From: Phaeobacter sp. A36a-5a
Lineage (GTDB): Bacteria; Pseudomonadota; Alphaproteobacteria; Rhodobacterales; Rhodobacteraceae
Assembly: GCF_037911135.1 (NCBI RefSeq)
Contig: NZ_JBBLYU010000002.1
Coordinates: 1 to 64,000, forward strand
Direction: 5' to 3'
Length of the DNA: 64,000 nt
Within the stretch, counting starts at the first letter, position 1, and every line of letters begins with the position of its first letter. The notes under the pieces were generated by a model, which saw only the letters and a program-made list of their open reading frames with translations, did no database searches and was not told the DNA's origin. The position numbers and the translations under genes were made by a program. This document shows, in pieces, positions 51,771-60,045 of this stretch.

Positions 51771-52319
51771 TCAGCTGTCCTCGCTGCTGCCGAGGCTGAG
51801 GTCGGGGCCGAAGATCACGTCGGAATAGCTGTTGAGGTAGATCTTGAGCCAGGGTGTGAAGCGATCCGGGTGGCGCTTCACCTCGGCCAGAAGGTCGTGG
51901 TAATCGACCCAGCGGGTCTCCATCACCTCATCCGGGTTGGGGGTGAGCTGCGGCGCGCGGTGGGCATGGGCGAGAAAGACATCAACCACCTCATGTTCGA
52001 TCAGCCCGTTGCCGACATCGGCGCGGTATTCGAGGTGATGGCGAAACTCGGGGTAGAGACCGGTGATGCCCAGCTCCTCCTGCATCCGGCGGACCGCGCA
52101 GGCGGAGGAGGATTCATCCCATTGCGGATGGGTGCAGCAGGTGTTCGCCCACAGACCGGGGGTATGGTATTTGCCCAGAGCGCGGCGCTGCATCAGGATT
52201 TCGCCGCCCTTGACCACAAAGACCGAAACGGCCTTGTGCTTCAGCCCCTGTTCATGGGCGGCCAGCTTATCAACCGGCGTCAGGGTGCCATTCACCCAGG
52301 CGGGGATCAGGTGGGTCAT
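51771..52319 (-). CDS. idi: Isopentenyl-diphosphate delta-isomerase, type I
   Basis: The 182-residue Nudix-fold enzyme has HEQGLKHKAVSVFV, LMQRRALGKYHTPGLWANTC with the catalytic Cys in NTCCTHP, the Nudix-like helix CAVRRMQEELGI with the metal Glu residues, and HEVVDVFLA. It interconverts IPP and DMAPP in isoprenoid synthesis. ATG 52319 is preferred; a further in-frame ATG lies 15 bases upstream. Confidence 0.94.
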   Translation of the reverse strand: MTHLIPAWVNGTLTPVDKLAAHEQGLKHKAVSVFVVKGGEILMQRRALGKYHTPGLWANTCCTHPQWDESSSACAVRRMQEELGITGLYPEFRHHLEYRADVGNGLIEHEVVDVFLAHAHRAPQLTPNPDEVMETRWVDYHDLLAEVKRHPDRFTPWLKIYLNSYSDVIFGPDLSLGSSEDS

Positions 52320-52497
52320 TGCAGGAGCTCGCAAGGATTGTGCAAGGGGCTGGGCTGTGCGGCCATCGGGCAGATATGGTTGTCATCGGGTGGAGGTCAA
52401 TCCCGCAACCAAGGCTGGCCAGAGTTGCGGGTGCGTGGTTGCGGGTGCCGACGCGGAACGGTCAATATCCCAGCAGAAAACGAAAGGCAATTGTGCG

Positions 52498-52527
52498 AAA
52501 AGCCGCGGCCAGGGGCGCGCGGCTTTT
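52498..52527 (-). terminator. Terminator after the cytochrome c gene
   Basis: On the minus strand AAAAGCCGCG pairs with CGCGGCTTTT, which is written on the plus strand as 52498-52507 and 52518-52527. The hairpin ends in four T residues and begins 24 bases after the cytochrome stop. Confidence 0.75.
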
Positions 52528-52550
52528 GCTGTCGTGTCAGGGGACCGGGA

Positions 52551-53015
52551 TCAGTTGGTCGCGGTCTCATCTGTGGTGGCGTCTGCGTCGCCTTCGGCGG
52601 CATCAGCGGGGCCGTGCATCGCGAGGAAGGCATAGATGTCTTCGGCGCCTTTCTTCAGGCGGAAGGACATTTTGGATTTCGCTTTGGAATCATCCAGATA
52701 ATCGCGCAGGAACGCCTTGGGATCGGCGGTATAGGCGGCGAAGCTCTCTTCGTCCCATACCAGCCCCTGTTCGCCTGCGGCCACCATGTCGTCGCCGTAT
52801 TTGTAGCCGTCCGCGGTGCCGGCGGTGCGGCCGACAACGCCCCAGAGGTTCGGGCCGGTTTTGCCGCCCTTGATGATCACGTCACCGCTGTCCGAGACAA
52901 CCATGTGGCAGGATTTGCACTTGTTGAAGCCCGTTTCGCCCTTGTCGGCGTCGCCTTCGGCAAAGGCAGGGGCTGCAATCAGGCCAAGGGCCGCTACAGC
53001 AGTCAGAAGTTTCAT
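52551..53015 (-). CDS. Periplasmic class I cytochrome c (c2/c550-like)
   Basis: The 154-residue protein has a signal peptide (MKLLTAVAALGLIAAPAFA), one haem-binding motif C33-K-S-C36-H37, and a downstream Met in KAKSKMSFRLKK that fits the sixth ligand. The fold pattern TGPNLWGVVGRTAG is typical of c2/c550 cytochromes. The tail is acidic and Ala-rich (PADAAEGDADATTDETATN), which could act as a docking arm. It is a soluble electron carrier in the periplasm. Partners cannot be inferred; it is transcribed alone with its own terminator. Confidence 0.93.
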   Translation of the reverse strand: MKLLTAVAALGLIAAPAFAEGDADKGETGFNKCKSCHMVVSDSGDVIIKGGKTGPNLWGVVGRTAGTADGYKYGDDMVAAGEQGLVWDEESFAAYTADPKAFLRDYLDDSKAKSKMSFRLKKGAEDIYAFLAMHGPADAAEGDADATTDETATN

Positions 53016-53182
53016 GTCGCTTGCTCCAAAATTGAGTTGGCTCGATCAATACGCGCCGGATCTGCAGGAAAGTCAAACGGGCGTATTGCCGCGTTGGCTC
53101 TCGGTCGGGCGCTGCGACAGTTCACCTGTGTCAGATCGCGCCGAGGTCAAGGGGAGGCCGAGGTCAAGGGGAGGCCGTGGCG

Positions 53183-54220
53183 TCACATATCCTGCCAAGA
53201 GGGCAGCAGATCGCCGGGTTCGGCATGCGCGAGCGCGGCAGCGCGGGCGATGGCGCGACTGAGGCAGAGGGCGGCGGCATGTCCGATGGCGCCCAGATCA
53301 GCGCCCAGATCACCGTCGCTGATGGTCTTTGCCGGATCTGCGGCGCTGACCGCAAAAACCAGATCGCCGTCGCCGGGGGAATGTGCCGGTACGATGGCGC
53401 GTCCGATGCCATCATGGGCGGCAATGGCGAGCCGCTGGCATTGTGATTTGCTCAGCGCCGCGTCGGTCGCGACAATGGCAATGGTGGTATTGCTGCCCTC
53501 GGTCGGCAGTTCGGTGCCCTGCGCCAGCGCCTGCATGGCGGCGATCTTGAGGCTCGGGGCGGGGGTGGTGAAGCCGGTGGCGAGATCGACGCCTGCACCG
53601 CCGAACTCGCCGTCAATTTCATAAGGAGCGGCCCAGAAATGGCGGTCTCCCGGTGTGGTGACCGAACCGAGCGGATTGGCCGCGACCAGCGCGCCGACGG
53701 TGGTGCCGTCCGGCAGGACAAAGGAGGCTGATCCGAGCCCACCCTTGAGGCGTGCCGCAAGAGCTCCGGTGCCCGCCCCGACGGTGCCAAGGGCAAAGCC
53801 GTGATCAGCCGCTTCATAGGCGGCGCGACCGAGGGCGACATAGGGGTTCTCCGACCAGTCCTTATCGCCGCCGTTCAGGAGGTCAAAGAGGATCGCACCC
53901 GGCACGATCGGCACGCGCGCAGGCCCCACGGCAAAGCCCCGTCCGGCGGCGCGCAGCCCTGCGACCACGCCGGAGCAGGCATCCAGCCCGAAGGCGGAGC
54001 CGCCGGAGAGCACCAGCGCATCAATCTGAGCGACGGATTTGTCCGGTGCCAGCAGATCGGTTTCGCGGGTGCCCGGCGCGCCGCCCATCACATGCACCCC
54101 GGCCGTAAAGGGCCGATCGGCGGTCAGCACGGTGGTGCCGGATTTCAGCCGCTGGTCTTGGGCATTGCCAACCTTGAGGCCGGGAACATCGGTGATCAGG
54201 TTGCGCGGGCCGGGTTTCAT
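53183..54220 (-). CDS. P1-family peptidase (DmpA/BapA-like aminopeptidase)
   Basis: The 345-residue protein matches the P1/DmpA family: NLITDVPGLKVGNAQDQRL, ALVLSGGSAFGLDACSGVVA, LKGGLGSASFVLPDG, and EGSNTTIAIVATDAALSKSQ, where the Thr after SN is the expected N-terminal nucleophile set free by self-cleavage. These are Ntn hydrolases acting on N-terminal amino acids, beta-peptides or related amides. No signal peptide. Length and the conserved blocks are complete. Confidence 0.92.
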   Translation of the reverse strand: MKPGPRNLITDVPGLKVGNAQDQRLKSGTTVLTADRPFTAGVHVMGGAPGTRETDLLAPDKSVAQIDALVLSGGSAFGLDACSGVVAGLRAAGRGFAVGPARVPIVPGAILFDLLNGGDKDWSENPYVALGRAAYEAADHGFALGTVGAGTGALAARLKGGLGSASFVLPDGTTVGALVAANPLGSVTTPGDRHFWAAPYEIDGEFGGAGVDLATGFTTPAPSLKIAAMQALAQGTELPTEGSNTTIAIVATDAALSKSQCQRLAIAAHDGIGRAIVPAHSPGDGDLVFAVSAADPAKTISDGDLGADLGAIGHAAALCLSRAIARAAALAHAEPGDLLPSWQDM

Positions 54221-54283
54221 CGGGTGTCTCCTGTTGGGGCGGGCATCTGGGGCAGCTTATGGCAGGGGCGCGCTGGCGCGCGC

Positions 54284-54316
54284 GGCCTCCGGCGGGAGTA
54301 TTTCTGGAAAGATGAC
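54284..54316 (+). repeat. Candidate dispersed intergenic repeat (CCTCCGGCGGGAGTATTTCT type)
   Basis: GCGGCCTCCGGCGGGAGTAT followed by TTCTGGAAAGATGAC lies between the peptidase and SDR genes. An inverted partial copy (AGAAATACTCCGCC) occurs at 38399-38412 after pncB. I recall this kind of sequence as frequent between genes in Roseobacter-group genomes, but I cannot count copies here. CCTCCGGCGGGAG is itself a short hairpin. Confidence 0.45.
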
Positions 54317-54349
54317 AGGCGGGTCGGATATTTGGTCGGGCTTGGGCGG

Positions 54350-55111
54350 TCAGATACAGCGCCCGCCGTCGACCTCCAGCGCGACGCCGGTCACCATGCT
54401 GGCCTCATCCGAGCAGAGGTAGCAGGCGGCATTGCCCATATCCTCCGGGGTGGAAAAGCGGCCGATTGGAATGGTGGAGAGGAATTTGGCGCGGATTTCC
54501 GGCGTGTCCTCTCCCATGAAGGTTTTCAGCAGCGGGGTTTCGCCCGCGACCGGGTTGATCGCATTGACCCGCACCCCGGCGGCGGCAAGCTCAACCGCCA
54601 TGGTGCGGGTTGCGGTGATCATCCAGCCCTTGGAGGCGTTGTACCAGTTGAGATTGGGACGGGGTGAGATGCCGGCGGTGGAGGCGACATTCAGGATGGC
54701 GCCGGAGTGGCGCGCCTTCATATGCGGCACCAATGCGCGGGCGGTCAGGTAGACGGATTTCATATTGACGGTAAAGACGCGGTCGAAATCCTCTTCGCTG
54801 ACGTTTTCAAGCGGCGTCGGCAGGTGGCTGACACCAGCGTTGTTGACCAGAATATCGACCTGTCCGAATTGATCCAGCGCCGTGGCCGCCATCTGATCGA
54901 CCGAGGCGCGGTCGGAGACATCGACGGTCTGGGCAAATGCCCGATCTGTGCCATGGCTGTTGCGGGCCTGTTCTGCGGCCTGTGCGGCGGCGTCGGCGTT
55001 GATATCGGCAATCATCACCCGCGCGCCCTCCCGCAGGAATTTGGTGACGATGCCGACGCCAAAGCCTGACGCCCCGCCGGTTACAATGGCGCATTTCCCT
55101 GCCAGCCGCAT
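54350..55111 (-). CDS. Short-chain dehydrogenase/reductase
   Basis: The 253-residue SDR has the cofactor motif IVTGGASGFGVGIVTKFL, ADINADAA for NAD preference (acidic residue after the second strand), the NNAGVSH motif, and the catalytic Ser plus Y-x3-K in NWYNASKGWMI. It ends with the family tail GVALEVDGGRCI. Substrate unknown. ATG 55111 follows GGGGAGAG. The 253-residue length is standard for classical SDRs. Confidence 0.9.
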   Translation of the reverse strand: MRLAGKCAIVTGGASGFGVGIVTKFLREGARVMIADINADAAAQAAEQARNSHGTDRAFAQTVDVSDRASVDQMAATALDQFGQVDILVNNAGVSHLPTPLENVSEEDFDRVFTVNMKSVYLTARALVPHMKARHSGAILNVASTAGISPRPNLNWYNASKGWMITATRTMAVELAAAGVRVNAINPVAGETPLLKTFMGEDTPEIRAKFLSTIPIGRFSTPEDMGNAACYLCSDEASMVTGVALEVDGGRCI

Positions 55112-55178
55112 ATGCTCTCTCCCCGAATTGACTCGGCGGCAGCTTGGCGGAGACCGGGGATCAGCGCAATCGCCTGTC

Positions 55179-55598
55179 TCAGTCCGGATCGATCTTACCG
55201 CGCGTCGCCTTGATGTCGCCGCGCTGGCGTTTGGCCTCCAGACGGCGGCGTACCGAGCCGCGGGTGGGTTTGGTGGCAATGCGGCGTTTGGGGACAATCA
55301 GGGCCTGGCGGATCAGTTCGGCCAGGCGTTCGCGCACCAGATCACGGTTGCGCTGCTGCGAGCGGGTTTCGTCGCATTGCAGGATGATCGCGCCATCCTT
55401 GGTCCAGCGGCGGCCGGCCAGCCGTTTCAGGCGCGATTTCACCGCCGGGCTGAGCGCCGGGGAGCGTGCGGCCTCGAACCGCAGTTCGACGGCGGAGGAG
55501 ACCTTGTTCACGTTCTGTCCGCCGGGACCGGAGGCGCGCATAAAGCTTTCGGTCAGTTCCCAGTCCTGCAGGGCGATGGTTTCGGTAATGTGCAACAT
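55179..55598 (-). CDS. arfB: Alternative ribosome-rescue factor / peptidyl-tRNA hydrolase ArfB
   Basis: The 139-residue protein has the release-factor GGQ motif in MRASGPGGQNVNKVSSAVEL and the basic C-terminal tail (TRGSVRRRLEAKRQRGDIKA) that enters the empty mRNA channel of stalled ribosomes. ATG 55598 gives the usual length. ArfB hydrolyses peptidyl-tRNA on non-stop ribosomes. It appears to be a single gene. Confidence 0.94.
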   Translation of the reverse strand: MLHITETIALQDWELTESFMRASGPGGQNVNKVSSAVELRFEAARSPALSPAVKSRLKRLAGRRWTKDGAIILQCDETRSQQRNRDLVRERLAELIRQALIVPKRRIATKPTRGSVRRRLEAKRQRGDIKATRGKIDPD

Positions 55599-55681
55599 GG
55601 GCGAACCATAATCCGCCGTATCGCCAAGGTCCAAGCGAAAGCCGTGGCTGGGAGGTCACCGGAGGGCATCGCGTGACGCAA

Positions 55682-55711
55682 AAAGGGCCGCCCCGACGGA
55701 GGCGGTCCTTT
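55682..55711 (-). terminator. Rho-independent terminator on the minus strand
   Basis: AAAGGACCGCC and GGCGGCCCTTT (minus strand) form an 11-bp stem with one G-U pair over an eight-base loop, followed by TTTTTG overlapping the stem base. It would end transcripts coming from the 18-codon frame and the yhhQ-type gene. Confidence 0.75.
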
Positions 55712-55785
55712 CCGAAAGTCTGTAAGAGCAAAGGCAGGTTAGGGTCTGAAACCCAGCCGGATGGCGACTGCCAGAGAGGGCTGCC

Positions 55786-55842
55786 TCAGAGGGCCGCCGC
55801 TCCGGTTGTTGCTACGCCTTGCTCCAATACCTTTCTTGACAC
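55786..55842 (-). CDS. 18-codon leader-like ORF behind a near-perfect Shine-Dalgarno sequence
   Basis: The minus strand has AAGGAGGTGATCC, complementary to the 3' end of 16S rRNA over 13 bases, two bases before a GTG start at 55842 (with four to five bases between the GGAGG core and the start, depending on pairing). The frame reads MSRKVLEQGVATTGAAAL and stops at 55786. About 75 bases further a rho-independent terminator follows. The very strong ribosome site suggests real translation. Function unknown; it could be a small protein or a regulatory peptide. A chance frame cannot be excluded. Confidence 0.4.
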   Translation of the reverse strand: MSRKVLEQGVATTGAAAL

Positions 55843-55924
55843 TGGATCACCTCCTTTTCTCTCTGTTTCCGCTGTCTTGGATGGTGGCACGGAACCGGAA
55901 GATCTCCAAATAAAAAGACGGCTG

Positions 55925-56557
55925 TCAGTTAACGCTGGCCTGCGACCGTGTAAGACGTGCCACGATCAGGCGGAAGGGGACGAGCGCCAGCAGCGCCAGT
56001 GCCACTTTCACGCCCCAGTCGGCAACAGCAAGCGAGACCCAGAGCGGGGCGACGGGGCCAGTGCCGAGGATCGGCAGCATTTCACCGGCCCAGCTGACAT
56101 CATTGCCGGGTTCCAGCCAGACCAGAGCGCCGGAAAAGGCGATGCTGAAGAACAGCGCGGTGTCGACCGTGGCGCCGATCAAGGTCGAGGCCAGCGGTGC
56201 CCGCCACCAGGCGCCATTGCGCAGGGCGGCAAAGATCGAGACGTCCAGCAGCTGTGCTGTGAGGAAGGCAAGGCCGGAGGCGATGGCGATGCGCAGGGTC
56301 ACGAGGGGGCCGAATTCGCCCATGATCTGGGTGCCGATCAGCGAGCAGATGACGCCAACGACAAAACCGGCCAGCACCACCTTGCGAGCGGGTCCGGTGC
56401 CATAGACGCGGTTGGTCACATCGGTCACGAGGAAGGCGATGGGATAGGTGAAGGCGCCCCAGGTCAGCCATTGGCCGAACAGGAATTGCACCAGGATGTT
56501 GGAGGCCACAACAACAGCGGCCATGGCAAGAATGCCAGGAAGGTAAGAGCGTGTCAT
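55925..56557 (-). CDS. yhhQ: Queuosine precursor transporter (YhhQ/COG1738 family)
   Basis: The 210-residue inner-membrane protein has about six hydrophobic segments and family signatures: TYPIAFLVTDVTNRVYGTGP near residue 37, LRIAIASGLAFLTAQLLDVS, LRNGAWWRAPLASTLIGATV and TALFFSIAFSG. Members import queuosine precursors such as preQ0 or preQ1 for tRNA modification. ATG 56557 has no strong separate ribosome site; the CGGA eight bases upstream lies inside a predicted preQ1-I pseudoknot, which supports both the start and the function. Confidence 0.9.
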   Translation of the reverse strand: MTRSYLPGILAMAAVVVASNILVQFLFGQWLTWGAFTYPIAFLVTDVTNRVYGTGPARKVVLAGFVVGVICSLIGTQIMGEFGPLVTLRIAIASGLAFLTAQLLDVSIFAALRNGAWWRAPLASTLIGATVDTALFFSIAFSGALVWLEPGNDVSWAGEMLPILGTGPVAPLWVSLAVADWGVKVALALLALVPFRLIVARLTRSQASVN

Positions 56558-56564
56558 TTTGCAG

Positions 56565-56596
56565 TCCGTTTTTTAGACAAGGTCGCGGAGACTTGT
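56565..56596 (-). promoter_or_regulatory. Candidate preQ1-I riboswitch in the yhhQ leader
   Basis: On the minus strand, ACAAG (56596-56592) pairs with CUUGU (56581-56577) as P1. The loop UCUCCGCGAC splits into UCU, CCG, C, GAC, and the tail CUAAAAAACGGA gives CGG to pair with CCG as P2. This is the order found in preQ1-I aptamers: P1, short loop, P2 5' strand, the single ligand-reading C, P1 3' strand, A-rich tail, P2 3' strand. P2 covers the only purine-rich stretch (CGGA) upstream of the ATG, so ligand binding would block translation. The gene downstream is a queuosine-precursor carrier, as expected. Confidence 0.78.
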
Positions 56597-56690
56597 TTCG
56601 CCGATGCGAAAGATCAGGCCCAATAGCGGAAAAGCCCCTGTTTGGGCAAGAGATTTGTCAGGTATTGCCTGCTGTCGCACCGGTGGTGGC

Positions 56691-57620
56691 CTAATCGGGC
56701 AGCCGGTATTCCACCAGTTCGGTGCGTTGCAGCGATTTGAAGTTGTCGTCGGAGACCATAGTGGCGCGCAGCGCGCCGCTGCTGTCGCGCCAGATCGAGA
56801 CGCCCTCCAGATTGTCGTGCAGACCGAGACCGGTTTGCAGCAATGTGACCTCGCCGCTGATGCCATCGGCGGTGATGTCCCAGCGCCGCAGGCGGCTGCG
56901 AAATCCGATGAAGCCAAAGTCGCGTTCCAGGAGGTAGAAGCGGCCGTCAGGGCCGAAATCGGCGCCCACAGGGAGGAATTTTCCCCGGCTCGGCAGATCA
57001 AAGGGACGGTCCCATCGGCTGCCATTCCACCGCCAGACGGGGATATCTCCCGCCTCGGTCAGGGCGCGTTCCGGCAGCGTGTAGAGATGGCCCTTGCCGT
57101 CGATGGCGAGGGCCTCCAGCGCCTTGTTCAGGGGCAGGCGGCGAAAGGCCTTTGGGCGGGGCAGCACCTCGGCGCGACTGTCACCCCGGCGGTGCCGGGC
57201 CACGCGCGAGACGCCTTCAAAGGAGATGAAGAGGGTGCCGTCACGCGCGATGGCGAGGCCTTCTGCGTCGACGATCCGCCCGCGCAGGATCGCGCCGTCT
57301 GATGCGCGCAGCTTATGGGCCTCGGTCGGGGTAATGGCCTCGATGGGGTGCAGTTCCGCGGTTCCGCGCTGAATGCGGGCGGTGACGATGGTGGCCCGAT
57401 CGCTGACCACGGTCATCTGCGCCCCGTCCGGCGACAGCGACAGGGCGGAGAACCCCCCGAACCATTTGGCCGGGTGGGTCCAGCGATAGGCCGCGATGAA
57501 CTGCGCCCCGCCCGGCTGTGCGGCCGAGGCGACGGGCCGATAGGCCAGCAGCGCCGTCAGAGAGATGGTCAGCGCCGCTGCCAGCCCGAGGCTCAGTTTG
57601 ATTGCAGAACGGCGGCGCAT
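56691..57620 (-). CDS. Esterase-like activity of phytase family protein (PF13449-type beta-propeller)
   Basis: The 309-residue protein has an N-terminal signal or anchor (AIKLSLGLAAALTISLTALL) and then FGGFSALSLSPDGAQMTVVS, VDAEGLAIARDGTLFISFEG, NKALEALAIDGKGHLYTLPE and DNLEGVSIWRDSSG, which are repeated blades of the phytase-like fold with a conserved Glu-Gly-x-Ala/Val pattern. It is probably periplasmic. Real substrates are not known for most members. It overlaps by 28 bases with the mepA gene upstream on the same strand, so the pair is co-transcribed. Confidence 0.85.
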   Translation of the reverse strand: MRRRSAIKLSLGLAAALTISLTALLAYRPVASAAQPGGAQFIAAYRWTHPAKWFGGFSALSLSPDGAQMTVVSDRATIVTARIQRGTAELHPIEAITPTEAHKLRASDGAILRGRIVDAEGLAIARDGTLFISFEGVSRVARHRRGDSRAEVLPRPKAFRRLPLNKALEALAIDGKGHLYTLPERALTEAGDIPVWRWNGSRWDRPFDLPSRGKFLPVGADFGPDGRFYLLERDFGFIGFRSRLRRWDITADGISGEVTLLQTGLGLHDNLEGVSIWRDSSGALRATMVSDDNFKSLQRTELVEYRLPD

Positions 57621-58516
57621 TGCTGAGGCAGGTCCGAAAGAGTGTATTCACGCCGGGGTTTGGGCGGCGGCGCATTGGGGTCGCGCGGTTTTGGCGGCGG
57701 CGGATTCAGGATGTTCTTCACCCACTGGCGCGCGTCATCGCAGCCATCGCCGCGCGGGGGCGGATCCTGATCGACACAGCCGCGCGCGCCGGCCGGGCAT
57801 TTCAGCCGGACGTGGAAGTGGTAGTGATGGCCATACCAGGGCCGGACCTTGCGCAGCCAGTCGCGGTTGCCCTTCTCGTCGTTGCACATCTGGACCTTGG
57901 CGCCGGGGAAAACAAAGATCCGCGCCACGCGGTCATCCTTGGCGGCGGCGCGCAGGATGGCGTGGTGCTGGGGTGACCAGCTGGAATTGGTGTAGGCACC
58001 ATTGGCCCGGCGCAGGGAGATCGAGGAGATTTTCTCGCGTTCGGCGACGGAGAGGTCGAGGCGCTTGGCCGGCAGCATCCAGATATCGGCGTCCAGACCC
58101 ACCTGATGACTGCGGTGCCCGGACAGCATCGGGCCGCCGCGCGGCTGGCTGATATCGCCGACATAGAGCCCGTTCCAGCCGCTCTGGCGGGCGGCAACGC
58201 GGCTCAGATCCTTGATAAAGTCGATGGTTTCGGGATGGCCCCAGTTGCGGTTGCGCGACAGGCGCATCGCCTGCCAGGTCGGGCCGGTCTGGGGCAGCTG
58301 TTCTGCCCCGGCCACGCAGCCCTTGGCGTAGGAGCCATGCGGTGCGGGTTTCTGCGCGGAGCCTGCGCGTTTGGCACCGAACAGCTGCTTTGCGGGTACG
58401 TCCGAGTTTGCAGAGCGGCTGACCACCGGATTGGCGGAGGGTGATCGGCTGTCCCCGGCGGGGGCGCAGGCTGTCAACAGGAGGGCGGTGAGGGTGATGT
58501 ATCGACTGAACTTCAA
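57593..58516 (-). CDS. mepA: Penicillin-insensitive murein endopeptidase
   Basis: The 307-residue protein has a lipoprotein-type signal (LTALLLTACAP) and the M74 zinc ligands in LSGHRSHQVGLDADIWMLP and WYGHHYHFHVRLKCP. It cuts the D-Ala to meso-diaminopimelate cross-links of peptidoglycan in the periplasm. A Pro-rich linker near the C-terminus (PPPPKPRDPNAPPPKP) follows the catalytic domain. It overlaps the downstream gene and shares four bases with the MFS gene upstream. Confidence 0.94.
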   Translation of the reverse strand: MKFSRYITLTALLLTACAPAGDSRSPSANPVVSRSANSDVPAKQLFGAKRAGSAQKPAPHGSYAKGCVAGAEQLPQTGPTWQAMRLSRNRNWGHPETIDFIKDLSRVAARQSGWNGLYVGDISQPRGGPMLSGHRSHQVGLDADIWMLPAKRLDLSVAEREKISSISLRRANGAYTNSSWSPQHHAILRAAAKDDRVARIFVFPGAKVQMCNDEKGNRDWLRKVRPWYGHHYHFHVRLKCPAGARGCVDQDPPPRGDGCDDARQWVKNILNPPPPKPRDPNAPPPKPRREYTLSDLPQQCAAVLQSN

Positions 58517-59877
58517 CTCTGGTCTCCTTCTGCATTGACCCAGCGCAGAACGATGAGCCCGATAATGAACAATAGAATAACCGGTGCAATGCCGAGGCGG
58601 GCACTGCCGGTGAGCGTGGTGGCTATTCCGATCAGGGCCGGTGCCAGAAAGGCTGTGGCGCGACCCGAAAGGCCATAAAGACCGAAGGCCTCGGTCGCGT
58701 TCTCGGGCGTGGTGTGGCGGACCATGAGGCTGCGGCTGGCGGCCTGAAGGATACCACCAAAGCCACCGATCAGCACACCGCAGGCAAAGAAGACGGCGTC
58801 AGGCAGGCCGGAGCCTTCGGCGAGAGAGAGGCCAAAGAACTGGTCGCGGGACATGTTGACGACCAGGAAACAGACGGTTGTCAGGATCAGAATTGCGGTG
58901 GTGATGACCGGTTTCGGGCCAAAGCGGCGATCTGCCAGCCCGCCGAGCCAGCTGAACAGCGCCGAGGAAATCACGGCGATGATGCCGAAGACGCCGATCA
59001 GGGTGATTTCCCAGCCCAGCACCAGCCGCGCGTAAATTCCGCCAAAGGCATAAAGCCCGTTCAGCGCATCCCGGTAGAGCATCGAGGAGATCAGATAGCC
59101 GGTCAGGCTGGCGCGATGGCGCAGACTGCGGACGGCGCGACCAACGGAACGGATGGCATCGCCAAACCGCCCGCGCGCGCCGGTGATGGCATCGTCGCGC
59201 ACCCAGCGGAAATAGGGGATGATAAAGAGCGCAAACCAGATCGCTGTCAGCGGACCTGCGGCGCGGGTGCCTTCGCGGGTCTCCGCATCCAGCCCCAGAA
59301 TGGGATCAATCCCGATCAGGGTTTTGCCATTCCCCTGTTCGACGAACAATGTGAGCATCAGGAAAAGCGCGATCACCCCACCAAGGTATCCGATGGCAAA
59401 GCCGGTGCCTGAGATGGTGCCGACGTCTTCCTTGTTGCCGAGAGAGGGCAGCTGCGCATTGACAAAGATCAGCGCAAATTCGGCGCCGATAAAGCCGAAG
59501 CCAAAGCTGATGAGCATCCACCAGAGGTTTGATCCGTCCGGGTCCATGAACCACAGGCCCCAGGCGCCGGTCACATACATCAGCGAAAACATCATGATCC
59601 AGGGCATTTTGCGCCCGGAGATATCCGCAAGCGCGCCCAGAAACGGCCCGCCAAGGCCGATCATCAGGCCGGTGATGGTGAGGCACATCGACCAAACCGT
59701 CTGCGCCTGCGCCTTTGCCGCCTCATCCGCGAGGCCCTGGGTCAGGTAATACTCGGCGGCAACGGCTGCGAAGAAGGGCGCAAAGACAAAGGTGACCAGC
59801 AGCGTGTGATAGGGCTGACTGGCCCAGTCAAAGGCCCACCAGCCCCAGATGCGCTTGCGCATGGATATCTGCGTCAT
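58513..59877 (-). CDS. MFS transporter of the UMF1 / Atg22-like family
   Basis: The 454-residue protein has about twelve membrane helices. It begins RIWGWWAFDWASQPYHTLLV, the FDWA start typical of UMF1/Atg22-like carriers, and has LGGPFLGALADISGRKMPWI (MFS loop 2-3 motif) and WLGGLADRRFGPKPV. Substrate unknown; fungal Atg22 exports amino acids from the vacuole. It is the first gene of the operon with mepA and the phytase-like protein. Confidence 0.9.
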   Translation of the reverse strand: MTQISMRKRIWGWWAFDWASQPYHTLLVTFVFAPFFAAVAAEYYLTQGLADEAAKAQAQTVWSMCLTITGLMIGLGGPFLGALADISGRKMPWIMMFSLMYVTGAWGLWFMDPDGSNLWWMLISFGFGFIGAEFALIFVNAQLPSLGNKEDVGTISGTGFAIGYLGGVIALFLMLTLFVEQGNGKTLIGIDPILGLDAETREGTRAAGPLTAIWFALFIIPYFRWVRDDAITGARGRFGDAIRSVGRAVRSLRHRASLTGYLISSMLYRDALNGLYAFGGIYARLVLGWEITLIGVFGIIAVISSALFSWLGGLADRRFGPKPVITTAILILTTVCFLVVNMSRDQFFGLSLAEGSGLPDAVFFACGVLIGGFGGILQAASRSLMVRHTTPENATEAFGLYGLSGRATAFLAPALIGIATTLTGSARLGIAPVILLFIIGLIVLRWVNAEGDQS

Positions 59878-60045
59878 GCCTCGTCGTCCCTTGCCCGATG
59901 CCTGTCGTGGTCTTTTGTCGTTACCTTTTGGTATGACAGGCCGGTATGGGGTTAGGCAAGCGTGTCCTGCGTTGACCTGTGGTAGATCGCGCTGGTCCTT
60001 CGTACAGCCATATGCTGTGCGGCCGGATGCTGCGGCGGGCCGACC

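Larger units (their letters stand above)
55599..55924. other. Intergenic region between arfB and the yhhQ-type gene
   Basis: These 326 bases hold the terminator at 55682-55711, the 18-codon frame at 55786-55842 with its strong ribosome site, and the promoter of the minus-strand arfB gene near 55600-55660. No other gene seen. Confidence 0.6.

Noticed and set aside
55841-55855. CTGGATCACCTCC on the plus strand looks like the 3' end of a 16S rRNA gene
   Set aside because: The bases before it do not form the 16S terminal helix, and no other rRNA sequence is near. The match is explained by the strong Shine-Dalgarno sequence of a small minus-strand frame.
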